Shown here: positions 34,061 to 48,691 of the stretch, one piece after another | Layout: each line of letters starts with the position of its first letter | Position numbering within the stretch: the first letter of the stretch is position 1 | Source of the DNA: Proales similis | Lineage: Eukaryota > Rotifera > Eurotatoria > Ploima > Proalidae | Length of the DNA: 64,000 nucleotides | Reading direction: 5' to 3' | Assembly (NCBI GenBank): GCA_019059635.1 | Contig: JAGVRJ010000012.1 | Span: 682,001 to 746,000 of the forward strand | Notes under the pieces: model-generated | Seen by the model: the letters and a program-made list of their open reading frames with translations, nothing else | The model's database searches: none | Told to the model about the DNA's origin: nothing | Made by a program: the position numbers and the translations under genes

Positions 34061-34273
34061 CTAACTGGTTGGTGTGTAATGCGTATTTTCTAAGGACGAC
34101 TCTGTCGCCTGATGCATGCACTCCTCAAAGCAAGCCGCTTTTGCTTGTTCGCATCTATTCGACATAATTAGAATAACATGGCAGTCTTTGCCGAATAATA
34201 CGAGTGCTTTATGCGGGAACGCCGCCACCATCGCGATGATGATGATGATCACGATCACGACAGAGTAGATCAT
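34061..34273 (-). CDS. Possible small secreted cysteine-containing peptide
   Basis: A 70-codon frame from ATG 34273 begins with a strongly hydrophobic signal-peptide-like stretch (MIYSVVIVIIIIIAMVAA) followed by FPHK, then a polar region with four cysteines (DCHV, RCEQ, AACF, EECM). This is the layout of a small secreted or membrane-anchored peptide. Caution: the hydrophobic core is encoded by a (GAT)n repeat read on the opposite strand, so it may be an accident of the repeat. No homologue is recognised. Confidence 0.3.
   Translation of the reverse strand: MIYSVVIVIIIIIAMVAAFPHKALVLFGKDCHVILIMSNRCEQAKAACFEECMHQATESSLENTHYTPTS
34234..34249. repeat. (GAT)n trinucleotide repeat
   Basis: Short run of GAT units. 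It overlaps the hydrophobic part of the small minus-strand frame described above. Confidence 0.75.
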
Positions 34274-34408
34274 GGTTCGCACATTAAACGAGGCGTGCGC
34301 GCGTCCTATGCCCGGGGCAACTAATGTCCTAACGTGACTCTTCCGTTTAGAAAAGGCTACTTAGAAAGGAGATGAGCCAGTGCAATTAACTTGTTATCGG
34401 TCTGATAA

Positions 34409-39179
<4,771 letters not shown>

Positions 39180-39779
39180 CCAGACAAGCGATCAACGGCT
39201 ATTTGATTTTATTTCACTTTAAACAAATTCATTCTGAAAGCCTCTTACTTTCTTCTCCCTTTTCTATGATTTATTTTATTCAACTTTTGTCTTATTGAAA
39301 ATTGGATATTAATTTCGAGAAAAACTCACTATTTGCCGCTAAATCATATTTCCAAATGGCAGCTGCACATCCAACATGTCTCCAAACCTATAAACAGAAA
39401 ACTTCACCTTTCTCGATCGACCTAATCAACTAGATTCGCTGTCTGCTATCAAGGGAAACAGCGCTCGATGAACAAAATAGCGATGCTAGAACTAAAAAAT
39501 TCGCTTTCCTTCCTATTTTATGCTACACTTAAATTATCGTGTCTGACCAAATCGGACTATTTTGAATTTAAAACTCGAACCCACTTCAAAAAATTCATTA
39601 AATATTTAATAAAAATTAAGAATGAATCAAAATACGTTTTTTGTTTACCTCCAAGGGGCCCTGTCTTGACTTGCTCGCCTCGTAAATTGCATATAAAATG
39701 TGAATGTATCTACAATTATCTGAAAAGCACTAGAATAAAGCGAGAAAGCTCAATTTTTAATGAAAGAAAGAAAAAAGTT
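39180..39779. other. MARK 3' flank and tRNA 3' flank
   Basis: About 600 bp, AT-rich. It probably includes the MARK 3' untranslated region. A run of six A at 39772-39777 is read as a T6 terminator by the minus-strand tRNA gene that follows. Confidence 0.5.
39770..39779 (-). terminator. RNA polymerase III terminator of tRNA-Ser
   Basis: Minus-strand T6 run a few bases after the tRNA discriminator base, the standard Pol III stop signal. Confidence 0.7.
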
Positions 39780-39889
39780 CGCAGTGAGCAGGATTTGAAC
39801 CTGCGCGGGTAACCCCATCTGATCACCGTGTCTTGTTGCAGACATAGAAGCATTCTAGTCAGACGCCTTAACCACTCGGCCATCACTGC
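39780..39889 (-). tRNA. tRNA-Ser(AGA) with a 29-nt intron
   Basis: Minus strand folds as a class II tRNA: acceptor GCAGTGA pairs with TCACTGC, discriminator G, A box GGCCGAGTGGTTAAGGC, B box GGTTCAAATCC, and a serine-type variable arm. The anticodon stem TCTGA/TCAGA is closed by loop C-T-AGA-A-A once an intron at 39824-39852 is removed. The intron sits at the canonical position after base 37. AGA reads serine codons. Leucine was considered, but the D-arm and variable arm follow the serine pattern. Confidence 0.92.
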
Positions 39890-40164
39890 ACGATCAATTT
39901 CAACACTGTTTGCTTTTTTATTAAAAGCAGCTTGGCCTTATCATTAAGTTTGTAATTGCCATCGATACTCATGCGAAAATATTAATTCTGTTTAATTGAA
40001 AAATTAAAAAAAAAAAAGATTTTTGTCAAACGCACGTAAGAGCATTGCAAGATTTATTATCAAAAATAGAGTTGAAGGTTTGGATGCTATCAAAAACCGT
40101 ATTGGTTTTATCATTCATTTCAGCGAACTCCTTCATCAATTTGTAAATAAATTTGTTGATGAGT

Positions 40165-41412
40165 TTAACTATTCGATTGACGAATAAAGAGAGGAGATGA
40201 TTTAAACTCGATAAACTTTTGAATCTGCACCCAAGAACTTTGCAGTTTTTCTGGGTCAAATTTATGAGCTGCCATAACATCAAACGCATATGCACTAGGA
40301 TAATAAGTTGGGGACCAAAAGTAAACATTATCGAGATGAAGCGGTTTGATGTCGAGTTTTCGGGCCAAGATGCCCATGTAAATGTCATCGAATTTGAAAA
40401 TCTGAATTAACTTGGATGCCATGTAGAAGAGCTTTGCGCTTTCCTTTGACAAAAAGTAGCATCCTGCGGCCACATAAGGAGGGAATTTATTGTAAGGGTA
40501 ATCTTGCAGAGATATATACCATTTTGATAGCTGATGACGCATCGGAGAGCTATGAGCAAATACGAAACCTGCGTAAAAAGTAGGCAGCATCGCATCAGTG
40601 ACATTCTTTCTCAGATATTCCATGACCAATTTAGGATTCATGAAATAGTCGTCATCTATAAACATGTAAAATTTTGAGTTGGTGCAGATCTCACTGACCC
40701 ATCTTATTCCCATAAATGTCTTGATTGTGTTGTTGTGATAAGTATCCGAAAAGTCCTGTTGAACTACGTCACCGTAAGTTTCGTACTCCAACTCGAGTCG
40801 GTACAATAAACTTTCATTCTGGAGCTGGCTAAAGTTGTTTTGAGAACGTGAGTCCTGGATACTAGCTCCACTGCTTTCGTGAACTATTTTTTGCGTCAAG
40901 TGAAGCTCAGTCAAATTAAGAGAATTCGCCGATTCAGATTCTTCTTCAGGACTTGGCATGCCTACTAAAAATACAGTTCGAATTAGGCTCCATTCGTCCG
41001 ATCGTCCCCAAGTTTTTCTGATCACTTCTCGGTTTTTGAAGTGATTTAGTTTTGATTTAACAAGAATGACCAAATACGGGTCTACACTCTGCATTTGACT
41101 TTTGATCATGATGTCTCTAGGCTGACACACTTTTTCGGCCTTATGAATAAAGGCATAGTCAAGATGATTTATATCCTTTAATCGGCCGGTTTTTAGCTGT
41201 TTATCTAGTTCTTCAATTCGAACTTGAACGTCTATTTTCACTGGATATCTGAACTCGGCCAGGTCTTTTTCAAGGACATGAGTAAATACTCCAAGAACAT
41301 AACAAACATACAGTAACACGAAAACTACGAATAACTTGAAGAGGAACTTCGGTTTGAATAATCGACGACCAGCAGGTAACTTGATTAAATTACTTCGAAA
41401 ATTCGGATACAT
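40165..41412 (-). CDS. brn: Brainiac-like beta-1,3-glycosyltransferase (GT31)
   Basis: Type II Golgi enzyme; Drosophila brainiac adds beta-1,3-GlcNAc to mannosyl-glucosylceramide in arthro-series glycolipids. Single exon, 415 residues, start ATG 41412. Short cytosolic tail, membrane anchor (FLFKLFVVFVLLYVCYVLGV), stem, then GT31 motifs: REVIRKTWGRSDEW, DTYHNNTIKTFMGIRWVSE, the DXD-type metal site FIDDDYF, PPYVAAGCYFLSKES, and FKFDDIYMGILARK. The last block matches brainiac more closely than generic B3GALTs. A polar, N-glycosylation-rich insert lies between the first and second motif. Substrate cannot be fixed from sequence alone. Confidence 0.9.
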   Translation of the reverse strand: MYPNFRSNLIKLPAGRRLFKPKFLFKLFVVFVLLYVCYVLGVFTHVLEKDLAEFRYPVKIDVQVRIEELDKQLKTGRLKDINHLDYAFIHKAEKVCQPRDIMIKSQMQSVDPYLVILVKSKLNHFKNREVIRKTWGRSDEWSLIRTVFLVGMPSPEEESESANSLNLTELHLTQKIVHESSGASIQDSRSQNNFSQLQNESLLYRLELEYETYGDVVQQDFSDTYHNNTIKTFMGIRWVSEICTNSKFYMFIDDDYFMNPKLVMEYLRKNVTDAMLPTFYAGFVFAHSSPMRHQLSKWYISLQDYPYNKFPPYVAAGCYFLSKESAKLFYMASKLIQIFKFDDIYMGILARKLDIKPLHLDNVYFWSPTYYPSAYAFDVMAAHKFDPEKLQSSWVQIQKFIEFKSSPLFIRQSNS

Positions 41413-41980
41413 GACAACGAAGAAGTGTAACTGTTGGCTGCTGTCTTATTACGGATTATCAATGACGAGTAAATGGATGACCAATGTAGAGTTATATATG
41501 TAGTAGTTATAGATTATGTTGCTTAGGCCACGTTGAGGTGTAACCTTTGCATAAGATATAAGAGGTGAGATGAGCGAAGATGGCGCACCACAGGCCGCCT
41601 CGGAAGAATCTATTGACCAAATTCAAAATCTGATTAAATACTTGATTATTAGGAGGGTTTTTTGAATGTAGGCTGTTAATCCTTCATCCAAAAATGAATC
41701 TTAAGCCAGAAAGCTCTTTAAAGAATAAATTTTATTAAATTTTAAGGTAGAGAACAATTAAGCTCTCAGTGGATCCCAAAGAATAATAGATTCTGTTAAC
41801 AAGCAAACGTGATGACTTGCATTAGATATTTCGGCAAAGATTCAAATAATTTATGCTGAATTTAGACTCATCATATCACATAGTGGCCTCATTCAAATCG
41901 AGCAATTTGCACGACTAAGCTACCATCCGTTTGAATTGATAATGAGCTTTGTGAGCGCAATCAGACGAGTGCTTTCTTGT
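41413..41980. other. Intergenic between brainiac-like and centlein-like genes
   Basis: A 568 bp AT-rich gap between two minus-strand genes; presumably the brn promoter and the upstream gene's 3' end. Nothing else is seen. Confidence 0.5.
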
Positions 41981-44900
41981 TCAGTCTATGTAAATTGGCG
42001 CTCGCTGCTTGCGAAAATGATTCAATCTGGGCTGAAAAGAGGCCAATTGGTTTATTCTGCTTTGAAAAAGCTTGAAAATATTCAAAGTCCCCTCGGCCAT
42101 TACAATATCTCTTTGTTTCTTGTCGTAGGAAAATAGGCATTCCTCCAGTTGATTCATATATAGAGCTTTATTGCTCTCATCCGACGGTCTGGGCTTGCTT
42201 GCATCACTCAAAATGATCTCGTTTAGCTCAGTGGCGGTTATTTCTAAAACCGAGCTGGCTAGATTTATTGCTTCTTCCATTTCGATGTCATTTTCTATTT
42301 GGTTCTTACAAACATCATTCTCGTAAAGTTCTCTTTCTAGTTCAGATGTTCTATCTATAATATTTTCATAAATGGAGCGTAGCACAGTTTCATAGGTTTC
42401 TATAGTCTTTGCTGCATATTTAAGCTTTAGATCAGCTGACTGAAGTGTTTGTTGACTAAGATCTGACAATCCTTGTAGATTAGACGCAGCCACCTTCTCC
42501 ATTTCGTTTAAGACTTGCTCTTTATTTGCCAGTTTGTGAATTGCCTCTTTCAATCTCCTCTCCAGTTCGTGTTTTTCTTTTTTTAGAGAATTGTTTTTTT
42601 CTTTTGACTGCTTTTCAAGCTTTTTGAACTTTAATAATAGCTCATCTAGTTCGTTCTTATAACGTTGCAATTCAGATTTGGCAGTATTAAGTTCTTTCCG
42701 AAGCCGACCTTCCGATCCCTGGACATTCTTTCCAGAATTTTGCTCATAACCGGATTCGATTCGATTGCATATCTCAGATTTATGCTCGTTTTGAATTGAT
42801 TCGAGTTTTTTCTTGTAAAAGTCAATCAGTTGCTTTTTTTGAGTTACATCTCTCTCAGAATGCTCCAACTTCTCTTCGTTGATCTTCAATTGGCAATTAA
42901 GACGCTCATTTTCGCACTTAACTTCTTTAAGTTGACTACTAAGTCGGGTTAAATCTCCGGCTAACTTTTTATTTCGATTCTCAACCATTTTCTTATTCTC
43001 CTCGATCTCTTTCAACTTTTCTCTATGCTCATTTCCTCGTTCTACTATTGAGCGTTCTGCTTCCTTGCGTACACATTTCAACTCTTTGCTTAGTTCATCT
43101 ATCTGATTTTTTGCCAGCTTAAGTTTATTGTCGATTGTCGTTAATTCTTTATCTTTATCTTGTACTTGCTTCTTTAACTCGTCAATATCCCTGTTTTGGG
43201 ATTTATAAGTCTCAATCAGTCTGTTATATTCCACTCTTAATTCAGTATTGAGTTGCTTAGTTCGAGTCAGCTTTGGTCTTTTGGTGGTAGTACGCTTTGT
43301 TTTGGATTGGTTTTGGGGCGATACAAGCTGCTCCAGAAAGCTTTTTTTCGACTCTTTTTGTTCGTTGTGCTTTGGTTTAATAGAAAATTTTCTCAGCTTT
43401 TCAACTAGGCCTGTTCGAAATATGTCTTCTCTTCGTTGAATCTGCTTCAATTTTTTAAACAATCGTTTATTCTCTTGAGTTAGCATCGCCATTCGCTCGC
43501 AGTTATCTACTCTTTGTTTTACTGTCTCTTCGTATCGCTTTTCATAGGTTGATACCTTTTCTCTTAGTCCTACAGCCTCGTCTTGATATATTTTGGCTCT
43601 TTGACAAACTGATTGAAGTTCACTTTCAAGCCGATACTTGAGAGATTCCAATTCATTTGAGCTAATTTTTGCTGCTGTTTGCAGATTGGCCTCAGCGGTT
43701 CGTGTAGCCAATGACTGCTCCTCCAACTGAGCTTTTAACTTTACAAGCTCTTCTTTCAATTTGAAATTTTCACTGCTAACTCTTTCAAGCTCAGCATTTG
43801 ATAATTTCAGTTCATTTGATAGACTGGTCGAGTCTTTGCGAATATAATTTTTTTTCTGATCTGTATTCTTGTCTATTAAAGATGAAGGATCTGCGTCTTC
43901 GACGGGTATCTCGTAGGATTCTATTTGCTTTCTTAGCAAAATATTTTCTGTCTCAAGCGATTGTATAAGCTCCAAGCGTCTACCCTGAGCTTGCTTCAGA
44001 ACTTCAATCTGACGATCTTTTCCATCACAAGCAAACTTCCAAAACTCAGAATCTTTTTCATCGAGTTCAAACTTTTGATAGGGTCTTGTATCTTTCAAAT
44101 GCGATCCAAAGCTGTTTTTCTTCATATTTTGTCCCAAATTTTGCACAGATTTAGATCTGCCCCTCAGGGAGTTTTGCTTTTCATTACGTGCAACTCTCAT
44201 AATTTTGCCATTTTCATTTTTTTCCTTAAATTGAGTAGATTTCTCCAACACTTCCAGTTTCTCAGTCAACCGCTGATACTCAAGTTGATTTTCCAACGAT
44301 TTGCCTTGTTCCAATTTAAGTTCCGCTTCTAGCCGCTGAATATCATAACTTTGGGCTCTTATTCTTTCGATACGCTCTTTGTCTTTGTTTTTAAATTCTT
44401 TATACTTTTCGCTTAACTCTTTTTCTTTCTTCCCCATTTCAATACGAAACTTTTCGCATACTTGTTCGTACATTTCTTTCAAAGAAGCATTTTCACTTTC
44501 ATATAAATGGTGCTGTTTGTTCATTGCATTTTCTAGCTCAGTCTTGTTAGTCCGTAGCTGTTTAATTGCAAATTCTTGTTCATTGTTGATGCTTTCGGTC
44601 TCTTTTAAACGGTTCCGAACTTTCTCACACTCGGCTGATAAAGTTTCTATTTTAACGTCTCGATTTTTAAGTTCAATTCTTAATTTGTTTAATTCTTTTC
44701 GGTTGCCCTTTTCTGTTTCTGAATTGAAACGCTCAAAATCTGCCAACAGCTTTTCGTAGTCAGCATTCAAATGATGCAACTGATTTTTAAGGCCTTTGAT
44801 TGTATTCTCCTTCTCATAATTTTCGGCCAAAATCTGCTCAAATTTTCGTTCAGAAAGTCCCAATTTGGATAGAAGCTCTTCAATTTGACCATTTGATGCG

Positions 44901-45655
44901 TTTTGTTGTTTACTCAGCTCCTTTTGGAAAGCCTCAATCTTGTCTTCTTTCAATCTGATTACTTGCTCGTACATTTCCTTTTGATCATCGACAGTTCTTG
45001 TGTTCATTCGGAGCAGACTTATTTCGTTCTGGAAGAAATATAGTTGACCTTCAATACTCTTGCACTTTTCGCTCAAGTGTCGAATTTGCTCATTTTTTTC
45101 CGATATTGATCGTTCTAGCTGGCAGACCGAGTCTCGTTCTATCTCAATCTGTTCACAAAGTTCCTTTTCTTTCTTTTTCCATTTTTCGCCTTCCCTCTTG
45201 ATAACCGAACTGATTGCTCCGGTTAAATCAGGATTAGAAGACTGAAGCTGTCGCCAAAGAGACCAAACAAATTCTTTATCAGCATGTGCATTTGCGAGTT
45301 CTTGCTCGAGGTATTTGATACGGTAATCCAAATTGGTTTTTTGCATGAGCTGAGAACCAGCTTGCGCACTTGCTTGATTGTCAAACGACACGAATTGTTT
45401 GCTCACCGTATCATCATATGTAAGCTGCGCGCTCGAAACTGCTTTGTCAAGCACGTCGCTCAGGCAGTTTTCAATCTCATTTAAATTCAAATTGGCATGT
45501 TTTGATTTAATGTTTGTCGAATGATCCGAAGTAATTATCTGATCTGTGTCTGCATTAATTTCGTCGAGGCCTAATTCCCCAACTGACTCAAATATGTTTT
45601 TTGGCAATTTCAGGCCACTCCACACCTGAATTTTCTCCTCTTGGTTCATATTCAT
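41981..45655 (-). CDS. Centlein-like long coiled-coil protein
   Basis: A 1224-residue protein in a single 3.7 kb exon, start ATG 45655. Nearly all of it after residue 120 is heptad-rich coiled coil (Glu/Lys/Leu/Gln dominated). The best anchor is near residue 125-150: ADKEFVWSLWRQLQSSNPDL, which matches the conserved block of vertebrate centlein (CNTLN), a centrosomal linker that connects C-Nap1 and Cep68. A basic stretch (TKRTTTKRPKLTRTKQLN) interrupts the coil in the middle. Outside the anchor block the coiled coil gives no family information, so another centriolar scaffold is possible. It is divergent from PIG-X with a 552 bp shared upstream region. Confidence 0.65.
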   Translation of the reverse strand: MNMNQEEKIQVWSGLKLPKNIFESVGELGLDEINADTDQIITSDHSTNIKSKHANLNLNEIENCLSDVLDKAVSSAQLTYDDTVSKQFVSFDNQASAQAGSQLMQKTNLDYRIKYLEQELANAHADKEFVWSLWRQLQSSNPDLTGAISSVIKREGEKWKKKEKELCEQIEIERDSVCQLERSISEKNEQIRHLSEKCKSIEGQLYFFQNEISLLRMNTRTVDDQKEMYEQVIRLKEDKIEAFQKELSKQQNASNGQIEELLSKLGLSERKFEQILAENYEKENTIKGLKNQLHHLNADYEKLLADFERFNSETEKGNRKELNKLRIELKNRDVKIETLSAECEKVRNRLKETESINNEQEFAIKQLRTNKTELENAMNKQHHLYESENASLKEMYEQVCEKFRIEMGKKEKELSEKYKEFKNKDKERIERIRAQSYDIQRLEAELKLEQGKSLENQLEYQRLTEKLEVLEKSTQFKEKNENGKIMRVARNEKQNSLRGRSKSVQNLGQNMKKNSFGSHLKDTRPYQKFELDEKDSEFWKFACDGKDRQIEVLKQAQGRRLELIQSLETENILLRKQIESYEIPVEDADPSSLIDKNTDQKKNYIRKDSTSLSNELKLSNAELERVSSENFKLKEELVKLKAQLEEQSLATRTAEANLQTAAKISSNELESLKYRLESELQSVCQRAKIYQDEAVGLREKVSTYEKRYEETVKQRVDNCERMAMLTQENKRLFKKLKQIQRREDIFRTGLVEKLRKFSIKPKHNEQKESKKSFLEQLVSPQNQSKTKRTTTKRPKLTRTKQLNTELRVEYNRLIETYKSQNRDIDELKKQVQDKDKELTTIDNKLKLAKNQIDELSKELKCVRKEAERSIVERGNEHREKLKEIEENKKMVENRNKKLAGDLTRLSSQLKEVKCENERLNCQLKINEEKLEHSERDVTQKKQLIDFYKKKLESIQNEHKSEICNRIESGYEQNSGKNVQGSEGRLRKELNTAKSELQRYKNELDELLLKFKKLEKQSKEKNNSLKKEKHELERRLKEAIHKLANKEQVLNEMEKVAASNLQGLSDLSQQTLQSADLKLKYAAKTIETYETVLRSIYENIIDRTSELERELYENDVCKNQIENDIEMEEAINLASSVLEITATELNEIILSDASKPRPSDESNKALYMNQLEECLFSYDKKQRDIVMAEGTLNIFKLFQSRINQLASFQPRLNHFRKQRAPIYID

Positions 45656-46207
45656 CTCTTTATTTCAAATGACACCTTAATATAGCAGCATGTATTCAAT
45701 AAACCCGATGGCCAAATTAGGAATGAATGCACATTTATTAGAGGTGGCCATGACAACAGACCGATGAGCGGTCATTTTCCTCTTTTAATGTCTTCGATAC
45801 TGGTTTCAAACTTAAAATTGTCCTTTATTTTCAACTATTCAACTATTAAAAAGGAAGAATAAAACTAAACAGGAGTCTTTTGATTTTGCATTAATCGCAT
45901 AAAATTCAAATAATTCTGATAAATATCTCACAAGTCGAGCAAATAGTCCATCAAGCCTCTAAGATCAGCAATAGAGTAAATTGCGAAGAAAAAGACAAAC
46001 CGTAGTAATTATCAAGACAAATTTGTTATTCGTCGATATTAATTCGCCAGTCATTCGTTTGGCCCAAGTTTGTAAGCCAATAATGCTGCAGTTGCATTAG
46101 AATAATAAATTTCCGAATTGTCTCTTCTTTCGGTGCTTCCATAAGTAGAAGCAAATTCTGCGATCAATAAGGAGGTACAAACCGATTGAATAATTAATGA
46201 TTTAGCC
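45656..46207. promoter_or_regulatory. Shared upstream region, centlein-like / PIG-X divergent pair
   Basis: A 552 bp gap between two start codons pointing away from each other, so both promoters must lie here or overlap. No specific element is identified. An acceptor-like TTTAG directly precedes the PIG-X start. Confidence 0.4.
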
Positions 46208-47299
46208 ATGGCAAACCTTTTCAAACCTTTTCAAATTCCTTTAATTATAATTTTGCTGATTTGTTTGGAGCATACGTATGCTTTCGTAAATATCACCCTT
46301 AACCGGACAGTTGAGAGTCAAGGCTTCCATAGGTAACTTTCCCTCCGTTAATTGTGACTATGCGTCATTCACTTGTTTCTTATAGGTTCTTAGTGACTGA
46401 ACTTCGAATTACATCAGAAAATGATGCGCAGCCCGGTCGTGAATGCGATTGGATGCTTATTGAAAACATCAGCCCGGACTTGTACGTGGATGTATATGAG
46501 CTTGGTCTTAAGCAGTACAAAAAGTCCTATGGCTTCTATTTGTCAAATAAAGTGGACACTGAGAGTGCGGCGTACAAAGCGCAAGATTTCGAGATCTATC
46601 TATATCCGAAAAGAGAAAAGTTCGAATGCCTACCTTTAAAGCAAGGGGACGGTGAATTTTATTGTTGCAGTTTTAAATTGAGGATACCAATTCACCTACG
46701 ATATAACACAATCGCCAACTATGGAGCATCGTTTCTTGAGCCTACCTATCATAACTTCGTTCTACGAAAGCCAAGGCTTTTCGTAAGAAGCTGCAATTTA
46801 AAATTCGATTTCGACTGGTCAACACAATTAGAAAGGAACCCGTCTGATTATACCCAACGCCTTCAGGACTTCATAAGGCATAGTTATGATAGTAAAAGTG
46901 TAGAGCTGCCATGCCAAAGAAACCAAAGCTCATACAACGATTATCTAAAATATGTGACCAACTACAATGTCGGAATTGAAAAGAGAAGGGAAGATTTGAA
47001 AAAAAGAGCCTATTCAGAAGAACCATTATGCATCTGGAATCGAACACCGTTTTACCAGGCAAGTGTCACCTTGTTCATAGCTGAGACCAGAGTCTTAAAA
47101 TTTGCCATAGATGAACGATTTAGACCGATTAGTTATTCAAGTTCCTGTGGGCAGTCAAGAACACGAAGCATTGGTACTAGTTTGCACTCTTTTACTTATA
47201 ACAGTTCTCGCACTGGTCTTGGCACGGAGTGTTCGAAAACGCCTTGAGTTCCAGAGAAGAGAAAAAGTCAGCCAAAAGAATAAAGCGGAAAAAAGGTGA
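46208..47299 (+). CDS. PIGX: PIG-X, subunit of GPI mannosyltransferase I
   Basis: ER type I membrane protein that stabilises PIG-M, which adds the first mannose to GPI anchors. Exons 46208-46332 (signal peptide, FQIPLIIILLICLEHTYA), 46386-47058 and 47111-47299; 328 residues. The luminal part carries the family signature IPIHLRYN...YGASFLEPTYHNFVL and the late block VIQVPVGSQEH, directly before a single C-terminal TM (ALVLVCTLLLITVLALVL) and a basic tail. The second intron is best explained as GC-AG (CAG|GCAAGT to CCATAG), since no phase-matching GT donor of similar quality exists. N-glycosylation sites are present. Confidence 0.85.
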
Positions 47300-47568
47300 A
47301 CGGATGCTTGAATGTGCCAAACCGAAGACAAATCAAAAATCATTTGAGCAAATAAATCGGTTGATTTAATTAGAGATTTCGATTGGCTAATATCTATATT
47401 AACTTGACCTTTTGCTGTTTTAACAGAATATTTGTTTTGAACTATTGGATGGATCCGAATAGAAGAAATTATTAAGAGACCACTTTTTGGCTCATAATTT
47501 ATTCTTAGATAATCACCAATTGGCTAGACTAAAAACTATTTTGAAATTAACGAGGAAAGCAAATACAT

Positions 47569-48068
47569 TTATAAGCGGGAATTCGCCAAGCGATAGGCTA
47601 CTCTATTGTCGCGCTCGTTATTCACCGCCAATGGGTGATTAAGCCGTTGGATCGGGATCTGAACCTCCCCTATTTCGTTGCTCAAATATGATTGATTGTT
47701 CGCTCTAGTTTCACTGTCCCGGGTATCGTTCTCCTCTGCTCTATCCGCCAAATCCATCGGAGAACCAACAACTTGTCCTACGCTCCCAGCGACACCATGG
47801 CTTGCCGCTTTAGAAGATCTTTTTCGGCTTTGACTTTTTGGTATTGACTCTTCCGTTCTCTCTAAGCGCTCAACCCCTGTCATTGGTCTGAAAGGCTTTC
47901 CAACGAGCGGTTCAATTGGCTTTGAGCTGTTAATCCCAATCTCAACATTTTGATTGTCTGTTGGCTCAGCTTCCTGGTTTAAAAGCGGTTTCGTTTCTTT
48001 GTTTACTCTTTGAAGTACAGTCTCTTCGTTGCTTAAATCAGTAGCAAGTGTATTAGAGCACCGAATTC
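47569..48068 (-). CDS. Last exon of an unrecognised gene
   Basis: An open frame of 166 codons follows a good acceptor (AATCTCTAAG) and runs to a stop at 47569. The product is hydrophilic, rich in Asn, Glu, Arg and Ser, with no membrane segment and no known motif. No start codon lies near the acceptor in frame, so an upstream exon is needed; several short candidates exist in 48069-48300 but none joins in the required phase with a good donor. An internal ATG start at 47883 would give 104 residues. Function unknown. Confidence 0.35.
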
Positions 48069-48691
48069 CTTAGAGATTAAACAAACATATTCATGCGCTA
48101 AAATTTCTATTTATCGCATGTAAAAACAATACAGGAAAGGACATGTATTTTGTTGACTCAACCGAATAGAGTTCATGGGATTAAAATTTGAAGAGCTTTT
48201 CAGATCATATAAATCATAAAAACAGCCTTAAACCACGCAATATGAGATGACATTACCAACAAATGGTCAAATGGTCAACTCCATTGGCATGTGACTCTTA
48301 AAGTGCAATGAGTTTTTAGCGGATAAAGCACTTGTGTAAATATAACTGACCCAGTTGAAACTTGCGAATTATAATAATGATAATAATTATCGCCTGGTAT
48401 AGAACGAAAAAGCTATGCTCGACCTTTTCATTCGGTCCGGTCATCAAACGTGAGCGCAGCTGCCACCATAAAAGGATAAGCGAATAGCTTCAAACAATAG
48501 AGCTAAGTTGACGCATCAGTCAGGCCGTTTTTAAGGCCCTTGGCTCATTTCATATACTCATTTAGGCTTTTCTTAGTCGTTCGTGTGTATGCTCATTATT
48601 CTCTTCGCGGTGCTCAATTATGCTTAGAAAAGCTTGACACGTTGATTTTAGATTCAAGTTTAATATTAGATTGTTATGTTCTAAAAACGGA
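48069..48691. promoter_or_regulatory. Upstream region of the NEK-like kinase
   Basis: About 620 bp containing the kinase promoter and possibly the missing first exon of the minus-strand gene to the left. No clear core promoter element. Confidence 0.35.

Noticed and set aside
33819-34064. 81-codon frame LRVDLKGNNQC...
   Set aside because: An acceptor-like CTTGCAG precedes it, but it has no continuation, no homologue and no matching donor upstream.
39468-39812. 114-codon plus-strand frame after MARK
   Set aside because: Low-complexity Lys/Phe/Tyr content, runs into the tRNA gene and has no splice or homology support; it is AT-rich 3' flank.
43961-45484. Several plus-strand frames inside the centlein-like gene
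   Set aside because: They are antisense shadows of coiled-coil codons, rich in Phe/Leu/Ser.
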